Source: Tanypteryx hageni
Lineage: Eukaryota; Arthropoda; Insecta; Odonata; Petaluridae
Assembly: GCA_028673005.1 (NCBI GenBank)
Contig: CM054114.1
Span: 18,475,137-18,539,136, forward strand
Direction of reading: 5' to 3'
DNA length: 64,000 bases
Part shown: in pieces, positions 47,779 to 56,450 of the stretch
Position numbering within the stretch: the stretch's first letter is position 1
Layout: every line of letters begins with the position of its first letter
Program-made: the position numbers and the translations under genes
Notes under the pieces: generated by a model
The model's input: only the letters and a program-made list of their open reading frames with translations
What the model was told of the DNA's origin: nothing
Databases searched by the model: none

Positions 47779-49620
47779 TTAATATTTACTTGAAGATGAA
47801 ATTTCTTCTAAAACTTTTGGTTCATTAATTATGTGGTTGTAAAATTCTTCACATGTCATTTGCATATTATATTTAGTAAATAATATTCCTTTAACAGCTT
47901 CAATTTTTAATTGGTTTCTTTCCTTTGTCCACTGACTATTTATCAATGAAAATACACTTTCAACATTTGCATCGTGGCCAAATACACAAAAGATGAATTG
48001 TACAATTTTTAGTAACTCTGAAGTTAATTCAGAAGTTTTACATTGTTTAAAAAACATCACCCATTTCTCATTTGCAATTAATGTATTCCATTTCTCATTT
48101 TCTTGTTGTGTTTCCAAGAATAACTTTAAATTATGCCATTGATTAAACAGTTTTACATCATCGACTGTGACTCCCTTCTCACAAAGTTATTCTAAGCAGG
48201 AGTGAACATTGTCCCAAGAAGGAATTTCTGCCAAATCGATCCATTCTAAGATTTGAAACTCATCTAATGGTTTTAACCATGATTCAATATATTTTAAAGT
48301 ATGGCCATACAAATTCTCGATTTGAACTCTAAACTGTGTGACTTCATTTTCCTTACCATTTTCTGTTGCAATTTTTAGTATTGAGCACACTTTTAACGGA
48401 AGAAATTTATTGGTTTTCCTCTCCTTGAGCAAATGAAAAACAGTCTTAAGGATTTTCCGCACTTCAATTATTGAAATACAGTCTCTTTCAATACGTTTTA
48501 TATTACCTTGAAAGACTGACATGAATGAATGAGCGAATGAAAGGTATGCCTCATTCATATCATCTTCAAAAAAAGTTTGCAATATTGCTGGTGAATCTCC
48601 CAGCGACATAAAATAGTATTTAAACCCTTCATAAAGTTCTAAAATGCGATTTATGGCTGGAAAGAGAGATAACCATCGCGTTTTGGTATAGTACAAAGGT
48701 TGCTTATACTCTGTCTCTACAAAATTGTAAAAGTCCTTTAGTGATTCAACTCTCACAGTATAAATAGAGAAATGATTGTAGATTACACTAACCAGCATTT
48801 CTATATTGACTGGTAGCCCATCAAAACTATAATGCACAGTATTATTTAAAACGTGTGCTGGACAACCAATTCCAATTAATTTATCATAAGTTTTTCTTTT
48901 AGTTTAAAATACACATTATTTCTTCCAGCTCTTTTGACACCACCGAAGTTAGTATTACAGTTATCACCAGAAAAGAAGATACATTTAGTTATAATGTTCT
49001 TTTTGGTTATAACATCACATATCATATTTGCAATTGTGTGTGATTGCTCATTGGGTTGATTAATTATATCTAATAATTTACATTTAGTTCCACCGTTTTG
49101 ATAGTCAAAGTACTGAATTAAAATTGGGAATATTTTCAGTGAACCATGATTGCTAGCATCTGTTGAAATGCTTATATATGGTATGTTCTTTAAATCATTC
49201 ATTACAAGATCAATTGTATGTGGTCCAAAAACATTATTTATGATTGCCTCAGCCTTAGTTCTGCCACACAACATTTTTTGACAAATATGTGGATCAGGAA
49301 ACATTCTTTTCATTAGCGGAATCCAACAATCCAGCGAGCGGTATGATTGGTGATGCATTACTGTATGATATGCTGCCACACCTTCAGAAGCTCTGATGAG
49401 TTTAACATCCTTGTTAGGTACAATAAATTTTTCCAAAACATTTGATGAAGCTGATGCACATCTGGTGTTACGCTTATGTTTTTCAGTGTTCAGATGTTCT
49501 TTCAAATCAAGTTTTCCTTTATTTGCAACAGAAATAACACTATTTCAAATGATACAGATTACATCATGTTTAGTTTTACCTTTCTTGAATGAAGGATGTT
49601 CTTAAAGCATTTCATTAGTT
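47779..49620 (-). pseudogene. hAT transposase (DASNH / CNTNFGG subgroup), broken
   Basis: Minus strand order: a zinc finger whose second Cys codon is TGA (about 49550), HLNTEKHKRN, Asp in STDASNHGS, Asp in SGDNCNTNFGG, then a frameshift near 48895 into LIGIGCPAHVLNN and TRWLSLFPAINRILEL. A stop follows at 48187-48189. The C-terminal dimerisation part is DANVESVFSLINSQWTKERN, with the Glu kept. It is paralogous to the transposase at 50455-52340. Confidence 0.85.
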
Positions 49621-49639
49621 ACTATGCACTTCCTTTTTT

Positions 49640-50278
49640 CCCATTTCGGCTATTCTGAAGGGTACTTATTTAAGAAAATAAGAATAATTGCATGAAAATT
49701 TTCCTATCTGAAAAGTGATAAACGATAAATTATATTATAGTAATTTTATTTGTAAATAAAAAATGTAAGTTAATGTAGTTTACAGATAATTTACTCTTCA
49801 GGTATGTAATATACTTAGCATATTTTAGAAAAGTAATGTATTTATTACTGATTATACAAATTATTTTACACCCATATCTATGTTTATTTACATTATTTCA
49901 ACACACTTAATGGGCGGACACTGCATTCTATTGAAAAACAATAGCAACTACTTGCCTGGGATACTAGTGGTGATGGACCAAAAAGTGCTGAACATGCACA
50001 TCACCAGATACAAGCATAAAACGATTATTCCATGTTTTTGCAGCAATACTGCATACCATACATTGCTTTCTTTTGAAAAACAGTAGCAACTACTTGCCAG
50101 GGACAAAAACATAAAACGATACTTTGATATTATCGATGTTTTTGCTGCGATAATGCGTACTGTGGTACTTTTCTGTTATAGCCACCGTAACTTCTGCGCT
50201 ATCTATTGGCGGCCACGTAAGCTATATCGCTTTCCATTGACGTAGATATGACAGCATGTGTGGTCTGTGATATTTAAT
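49640..50278. repeat. 5' region of the outer hAT with direct repeats and an inverted-repeat arm
   Basis: Two related blocks of about 140 bp (49920-50055 and 50060-50165) share AACAATAGCAACTACTTGCC-like and CATAAAACGAT...TGTTTTTGC words. The 40-bp stretch 50164-50203 is inverted at 60990-61029 (four mismatches), across the inner hAT insertion. No gene. Confidence 0.65.
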
Positions 50279-50454
50279 AAGGTGACCAACTTTTTTACAA
50301 TGAAAAGGAGGACAAATAAATTGAAAAAAAAAATATCGTAAATAAAAGAAACATTTTATTCATTGCAACAATAATACACTATAATATGATATATGCATAA
50401 TAAAAACATTTGTAACATTTTATATTGTAATTATGCTTACATTCCTGTTAATTA

Positions 50455-52340
50455 TTATTTAAATGAGTACTTCTCCATTGAATTAATATTTTTTGTCAAT
50501 GTATCATCTTCTAACAATATATTGGAAATATCTGAACAAGAAATATCCTTCATATTAAATTTTACAGCAAGTGCTGCAGCTAGAGTATCAACATTCAATC
50601 TCGATTTCTCACTTGTCCAAAAATAATTGGCAATTGAAAAAACTCTTTCAACTGCTGCATTAGTTCCAGGGCAGCACAACATAAATTGAACAAGTATAAA
50701 TAAATTTTCACATGGAATATGTTCATTTTTGAAATGGCTGAAAATATCCACCCATCTTTTATCAATTTCAACGTGTTGATTTTCCCATTGTATTAATTTT
50801 TCAGAATTTAAATATACATTGTCTTCTAATTTCTTCAAAGAGACAATTGTCGTCTATTTTAATGTCTGGCATTTCTTTAGATAAAAACTCAACACAAGAT
50901 TCAATATCTGTCCAATATACTTGCGATGAAGTCAAAAAACACCATTGAAAACTGTTATTTCCCGTGATGTTTGTTTCAGACCATTCTTCGATATATTGAA
51001 AACATGTTTGGTAAAAATTCTGCACTTCTTTGATAAACTTTTCCGTTATGCCTGGATTTGATTCCTCTAAGTCTGACAATTTTCTTTTTATAATTAAAGG
51101 AAGAAATTTTTTTTTCAAATTGAGATTTATATTGAAGGATAAAGTCATTCAAAATAAGACTAACTTCTGTAGCTGAAATGTGTTCACCTTCAATCTTTTG
51201 AATCGTATTGTGAAAAATAGATGCTTGATTATGTACAAAATACATTAATATCTCAGATATTTCATTATTGAAAAACGATTCCAGGATTTTAGGACATTTG
51301 TCTAAACTTAAAAAATATGCACGGAGAGGCTCAAATAATTGTAGAACACGCTCTAAAGTAGGTGTTAGAGCAAGCCATCTAACTTTTGAATATCCTAAAA
51401 GTTTTTTGTATTCAACATTCGCTTCTTCACAAAATTGTTTTAAAGTAGCCACACGAACGGTAAAACGACTAAAATACAAATAAATTGTAGTTATTATTAC
51501 TTCTACATCAATTGGCATGGCACATGATGCCGTGTTGATTGCATTTGACAAAATATGTGCATTACAACCTATTCCTAGTATTTTCTTTTGGAGTAAATCT
51601 TGTAATTTTACATACACATTATTCATCCCTTTGCGTCTTCGCCCACCAAAATTTGTGTTTGTATTATCAGCTGTTAGTGCAACAACTTTGGATTTCAAAT
51701 TGTTTTCATTTATTACTCTGTATAGATGGTTTGACAAAATTTCAGCAGTTTCACCCTCAATGGATTCTAAATTTAAAATTTTTACTTGAATCCCCTTGGT
51801 AACATTAAAATATCTTACTAGTATTGGATACAATTTGGTTTCATTATGATTTGATGCATCAGATAAAACCGTTACAAATGCTGCAATTTTCAAGTCTGCT
51901 ATAAGTATTTTATCACAGTAATTTTTAAATACTGATTTAATAATAGCCTCGCATTTTGTCCTGGCGCATGAAAATTTAGCATTGTGAAACTTTTTCAATA
52001 ATTTAGTTGTACAATCCATACTACGAAAACTTTGATTGTGAATTATGGTATGAAATGCAAATGTTCCCTCCATTGCAGCTAACTGTTTTTCATCTTCAGA
52101 ATAATTTGAAGTTTTAAAAAAACCTGTTACTTTACGACTGGAAGCTGATGCATCTAATAATTGCTTATGTTTGTTGGTGGACAAGTGTTTTGTTATAGCT
52201 GCTCTGCCCCCAACTGCAATACAAAATTCTCCTCTGCAAATATTGCAGAAAACAATGGCATCTTCCTTTGATATGAGGAATGGAAATTCCTTTTTCAATT
52301 GATCGTTGAAATGGCATTTCCTCTTTTTTGATTTTTCCAT
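50455..52340 (-). pseudogene. hAT transposase of the inner element, two frameshifts
   Basis: Starts MEKSKKRKCHFNDQLKKEF (52340). A BED/TTF-like finger follows: CNICRGEF ... HLSTNKHK. Core Asp residues are in LSDASNHNE and TADNTNTNFGG, followed by GIGCNAHILSNA and VRWLALTPTLERVLQL. A frameshift near 51130 leads to FNINLNLKKKFLPLIIKRK and a second near 50825 to the dimerisation domain NAAVERVFSIANYFWTSEKS, with the catalytic Glu kept. It is clearly related to 47779-49620. The LINE lies just upstream of the ATG and separates it from its promoter end. Confidence 0.88.
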
Positions 52341-52384
52341 CCCTTAAATGAAATTAAAAATTAAAAATAATAATAATAATAAGT

Positions 52385-52589
52385 TGTAACGAGACCAGAC
52401 CGATAACGGACTTTGCTCTTCGTTTTATTTTGTTTTTGCGCGCAGCCAACAGGGTGCGCGTCAGTTCTCTCCTCTCTTGTGGAAGCTTACGTTGTGTAGT
52501 GTGCGCCCCAGGCGATTAAAGGTGTTTGTGTTTTTACGCGTAACTTTCATTTGTGCCCTTTCCTCTCCGAGAAACCCTAGCCCGTCACA
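52385..52589 (+). repeat. 5' LTR
   Basis: TG...CA boundaries, 205 bp, identical to the 3' copy by eye, which implies very recent insertion. It includes an AT-rich stretch and GCGCGCAG/GTGCGCG GC-rich words. Confidence 0.95.
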
Positions 52590-52610
52590 AATGGCGCCCA
52601 ACTCGCGGCT
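52590..52610 (+). promoter_or_regulatory. Primer-binding site
   Basis: TGGCGCCCAACTCGCGG begins two bases inside the 5' LTR end. TGG is the complement of a tRNA CCA 3' end. I cannot name the tRNA from sequence alone. Confidence 0.75.
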
Positions 52611-52741
52611 CGGGAGCAGATAAAATTGTGCAAAGTAATATATGCGTTTTAAACACTCATCAGATCTGAGCATCGGATTCCGGAAGCAGCGCAACCAATT
52701 CCGTGTTGTGTATAGATACCTCCTCACTTAGTGTCATATAC

Positions 52742-53112
52742 AGCGAAATTAAGTGCGATACTTGTGTCCGCAAATTTCAAATTTGTATTTTGGCCATAAT
52801 TAGTGTGTGCTGTCTATTTCCTACGTGTTAGTGCTATACATCCTGCCACGTGGTTTTCTTAAGTATCCTTCCGCGAAGCGATACTTCTTCGCCTACTTCC
52901 ACCTACAGTGAAATTTAGTGTCATACGTGTTTCCGTAAATTTTAAATTTGTATTTTTGGCCATAATTAGTGTGTGCTGTTTATTTTCTACGTGTTAGTGC
53001 TATAGATCCTGCCACGTGGTTTTTTTTATGTATCCTTCCGCGAAGCGGTACTTCTTCGCCTACTTCCACCTACAGTGCAATTTAGTGCGATACGTGTGTC
53101 CGTAAATTTCTT
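52742..53112 (+). repeat. 166-bp repeat in the leader
   Basis: TGGCCATAATTAGTGTGTGC recurs at 52791 and 52957, with the surrounding sequence (CCTGCCACGTGGT, CTTCTTCGCCTACTTCC) in step. A third partial copy follows. It lies between the primer-binding site and the gag start and may include packaging or translation signals. Confidence 0.8.
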
Positions 53113-53401
53113 ATTTCCACGTGATATTATTCGCTCGCTGCGAAAATATTTGTCCTTTCGCGCTGCGACAATTAACTGTCCTTCAGCGCTGCGGCATTGT
53201 GTTCTTCCGCGTGGCCAAATTGTGTTACTCGCGGCCATATTGCTTTTTTGGCCAAACTGCGTTCTTCCACGTGGTTGTTACTTTGTGCGGCCATATTGCC
53301 TTTTCCGCGCTGCGACCTTGGGCCTTGCCGCCTAGCGAATTTTTCCGTATTTCCGCTGAGTGATATTGTTTCCTGCGTGGATTAGTTTAGAAATAGCAAC
53401 C

Positions 53402-55990
53402 ATGCCTAAATCTAAATCATTACCCACGGAAGGGAAGAGTGAATCTCCGCCAGCCTTGACGTTATCAAACGAACAATTTCAGGCGCTGATTGCGCAAATT
53501 ACGGACTCGGCAAGAATGACTGTTCTTGATAGGCAATTGACGAGCCCCGTCCTTGTTACACCAAGTAGCGGCAATTTTTCTAAATGTACTTCTCGATTTA
53601 ACGGCAGTGCTTCGTCTGATGTTGACGCATTCTTGGACTCGGTTTTGACCTTTAAGGATTGCGCAAATGTCAGCGAAGAAAATGCATTACGTGGTGTCTC
53701 AATGCTTCTGGAAGGCATTGCTGCGACATGGTGGCAGGGTATAAAGAGAGATATTTCGGACTGGGACGGTGCCGTGTGCGCGTTTCGAGACGCGTTCTCT
53801 CGCAAATTGCCGCCTCATCTCGTCTTTAGAGAGATTTTTGCACGTGAGCAACACGAAAATGAAACAAGCGAGATTTTTGTATGCCACATTCGTGCCCTCT
53901 TGTCACAATTACCGTATACCTTGCCAGAACGCGCGCAATTAGATATTGTATACGGGTTAATGAATAGAAAAGTTAGGAAAAGACTTTCACCTAGCGATTT
54001 CGACTCATTCAAGAGTCTTTTGCAATGTGCAAAAGACATTGAACACTCACGGCGTGAGGTTGTGCGACCATCAAAGGATTTCAGTAGTAATGAAGGTAGA
54101 CACCAACCGGAGAAGAAACAGCGTCCGAGGTGTAGTTACTGTAAATATTTCGGCCACGTTGAATCAGATTGCAGGAAAGCAAAGGCAACTAAGGGTGATG
54201 TTGTACAATCAGTAAAATCATCACCCCAAACCCCAAAATCTGATTCGCCAAAACCACAAATAACGTGTTTTGGGTGCGGTGCCCCAGGTTACGTCAGAAG
54301 CAACTGTCCTAACTGTGTGCCTCCCATGAAAACTGAAAGTACGATTGTCTCATCCTTCAATTTTACGCAGTCAACCTTCTCTATTGATGATGGTTCATCG
54401 CGACCAATGCTCCCGGTCCAGATTTTAGGACTGGATGGTCTAGCTTGTCTTGACACTGGCTCCCAAAGAAGTATAGCCGGTGCACAGCTTTATCATATAT
54501 TAATTTCTCGAGGGCGTCCGTTCAGCGAGACTTCCCTGGACATGAAGTTAGCTGATGGAAAAACGCATCGCGTATTAGCCAGGAGTTTTTCTGTGGAAAT
54601 TTCTGTCGTCAACCGTACGATCCTCACGACCTTGATCGCAATTCCGGATCATCCGGAGAGCCGGATGCTACTTGGCATAGATTTTATCCGAAGTGCTGGC
54701 ATGGTTCTGGATCTTCCCGGACATGAATGGTTCTTCAAGGAAGATCCCAGTAGCCGCCACGGTTTTGTACGAGAAGAAGATATTGCTACATCTGTACCTG
54801 TGAGCAACGTCCACGTCAGCAACCTGCCATATGTGCTCCGAACAGACGCAAGCGCTTACGCTTTGGGAGCGGTTCTACTCCAGGGGGAGCTTCCAGACCA
54901 ACGCCCCGTCGAGTATGCGAGCAGACTGCTGACTCCCTTTGTCGCCACTCATGGTGCCCCTGATCCGTGTCTATTACGACCGCTGCGGACACGAGGCCGT
55001 CCACGGCAACAGAAATCAGCTTCAAGACCTGCATCGGTGCCTTCCACGCCATCGGTGTCTTCTACATCATCGGCGCCTTCCAGGACATCGTTCCCTTCCA
55101 GGACATCAGTGCCTTCTGCGTCATCGGTGCCTTCTACATCATCGGTGCCTTTCCGGACATCGGTGCCTTTCGCGTCATCGGCGCCTCCCAGGACATCGTT
55201 CCCTTCCAGGACATCGGTGCCTTCTGCGTCATCGGTGCCTTCTACATCATCGGTGCCTTTCCGGACATCGGTGCCTTTCCTGACATCGGTGCCTTCCACG
55301 CCATCGGTGTCATCTACATCATCGGCGCCTTCCAAGACATCGTTCCCTTCCAGGACATCGGTGCCTTCTGCGTCATCGGTGCCTTCTACATCATCGGTGC
55401 CTTTCCGGACATCGGTGCATTTCACGCCATCGGTGTCTTCTACATCATCGGCGCCTTTCAGGACATCGTTCCCTTCCAGGACATCAGTGCCTTCTGCGTC
55501 ATCGGTGCCTTCTACATCATCGGTGCCTTTCCGGACATCGGTGCCTTTCGCGTCATCGGTGCCTTCTACATCATCGGCGCCTCCCAGGACATCGTTCCCT
55601 TCCAGGACATCGGTGCCTTCTGCGTCATCGGTGCCTTCTACATCATCGGTGCCTTTCCGGACATCGGTGCCTTTCCTGACATCGGTGCCTTCCACGCCAT
55701 CGGTGTCATCTACATCATCGGCGCCTTCCAAGACATCGTTCCCTTCCAGGACATCGGTGCCTTCTGCGTCATCGGTGCCTTCTACATCATCGGTGCCTTT
55801 CCGGACATCGGTGCATTTCACGCCATCGGTGTCTTCTACATCATCGGCGCCTTTCAGGACATCAATCCCTTCCAGGACATCAATCCCTTCCAGGACATTG
55901 GTGCCTTCTGCGTCATCGGTGCCTTTTACGCCATCGGTGTCTTCTACATCATCGGCGCCTTTCAGGACATCATTCCCTTCCAGGACATAG
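53402..55990 (+). CDS. Gag-protease fusion with Ser/Thr/Pro repeat tail
   Basis: Intact 862-codon frame. ATG 53402 has a good context (CAACC before ATG) and begins MPKSKSLPTEGKSE. Residues 65-225 are a Ty3-type Gag capsid region of the group that gave rise to Arc proteins (RFNGSASSDVDAFL, ATWWQGIK, FREIFAREQHENET). Zinc knuckle 1 is C244-C247-H252-C257. Knuckle 2 is C289-C292-Y297-C302, so His is Tyr. Residues 348-435 are a retropepsin (DTGS at 351-354, LLGIDF at 423-428). Residues 477-511 are an isolated RNase H start (TDASAYALGAVLLQ, PVEYASRLL). Residues 542-862 are a Ser/Thr/Pro repeat. RT, most of RNase H and integrase are missing, so it would need another element in trans to move. Confidence 0.9.
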   Translation: MPKSKSLPTEGKSESPPALTLSNEQFQALIAQITDSARMTVLDRQLTSPVLVTPSSGNFSKCTSRFNGSASSDVDAFLDSVLTFKDCANVSEENALRGVSMLLEGIAATWWQGIKRDISDWDGAVCAFRDAFSRKLPPHLVFREIFAREQHENETSEIFVCHIRALLSQLPYTLPERAQLDIVYGLMNRKVRKRLSPSDFDSFKSLLQCAKDIEHSRREVVRPSKDFSSNEGRHQPEKKQRPRCSYCKYFGHVESDCRKAKATKGDVVQSVKSSPQTPKSDSPKPQITCFGCGAPGYVRSNCPNCVPPMKTESTIVSSFNFTQSTFSIDDGSSRPMLPVQILGLDGLACLDTGSQRSIAGAQLYHILISRGRPFSETSLDMKLADGKTHRVLARSFSVEISVVNRTILTTLIAIPDHPESRMLLGIDFIRSAGMVLDLPGHEWFFKEDPSSRHGFVREEDIATSVPVSNVHVSNLPYVLRTDASAYALGAVLLQGELPDQRPVEYASRLLTPFVATHGAPDPCLLRPLRTRGRPRQQKSASRPASVPSTPSVSSTSSAPSRTSFPSRTSVPSASSVPSTSSVPFRTSVPFASSAPPRTSFPSRTSVPSASSVPSTSSVPFRTSVPFLTSVPSTPSVSSTSSAPSKTSFPSRTSVPSASSVPSTSSVPFRTSVHFTPSVSSTSSAPFRTSFPSRTSVPSASSVPSTSSVPFRTSVPFASSVPSTSSAPPRTSFPSRTSVPSASSVPSTSSVPFRTSVPFLTSVPSTPSVSSTSSAPSKTSFPSRTSVPSASSVPSTSSVPFRTSVHFTPSVSSTSSAPFRTSIPSRTSIPSRTLVPSASSVPFTPSVSSTSSAPFRTSFPSRT

Positions 55991-56045
55991 GAGCCTTCCA
56001 GGACATCGGTGACTTCCAGGACATCGGTGCCTTCTACTTCATCGG
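55026..56045 (+). repeat. 18-bp coding minisatellite with a 396-bp higher-order period
   Basis: Units such as TCGGTGCCTTCTACATCA vary at the last 7-8 bases and encode six-residue blocks (SVPSTS, SVPFRT, SFPSRT). A longer block recurs 396 bp (22 units) apart, for example around 55332 and 55728. No stop occurs in three of the six frames over most of the array, so alternative frames there are by-products of the repeat. Confidence 0.92.
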
Positions 56046-56149
56046 TGGCTTCCCACATACCTGCGCTACTTACTAGGATGCAGCCACCTAGGAGATGCCG
56101 CCAGTGGCAGATCTTGTAGAATTGCATTCGAGGTCATACATGCAATTCT

Positions 56150-56160
56150 AAGGGGGAGGA
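56150..56160 (+). promoter_or_regulatory. Polypurine tract
   Basis: AAGGGGGAGGA directly abuts the 3' LTR, the expected site for plus-strand priming. Confidence 0.85.
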
Positions 56161-56365
56161 TGTAACGAGACCAGACCGATAACGGACTTTGCTCTTCGTT
56201 TTATTTTGTTTTTGCGCGCAGCCAACAGGGTGCGCGTCAGTTCTCTCCTCTCTTGTGGAAGCTTACGTTGTGTAGTGTGCGCCCCAGGCGATTAAAGGTG
56301 TTTGTGTTTTTACGCGTAACTTTCATTTGTGCCCTTTCCTCTCCGAGAAACCCTAGCCCGTCACA
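56161..56365 (+). repeat. 3' LTR
   Basis: Identical to 52385-52589 as read. It is followed by the AAGT duplication. Confidence 0.95.
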
Positions 56366-56450
56366 AAGTTTATTTGTTCAAAAAGACATTACAAAATAAT
56401 GCATAGAACATATCAAAAACATTAAAAAGGGGACAAAAACACAAACTATC

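Larger units (their letters stand above)
52385..56365 (+). mobile_element. Ty3-type LTR retrotransposon lacking RT and integrase
   Basis: Two 205-bp LTRs (52385-52589 and 56161-56365) start TGTAAC and end TCACA, and read as identical. AAGT flanks both sides (52381-52384 and 56366-56369), a 4-bp duplication. A primer-binding-type TGGCGCCCAAC lies at 52592 and a polypurine tract AAGGGGGAGGA ends at 56160. The only long gene encodes gag, zinc knuckles, protease and an RNase H scrap; reverse transcriptase and integrase are absent. The orientation is opposite to the LINE it entered. Confidence 0.95.

Noticed and set aside
54949..56127. Long minus-strand open frame (392 codons, Glu-Gly-Thr-Asp repeats) and a + strand hydrophobic frame (54967-56076)
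   Set aside because: Both are by-products of an 18-bp repeat with no stop in several frames. The gag-protease frame is the one with upstream homology.
52385..56365. Calling the LTR element an endogenous retrovirus
   Set aside because: No envelope gene, no RT or integrase. The content fits a non-autonomous Ty3-type retrotransposon.
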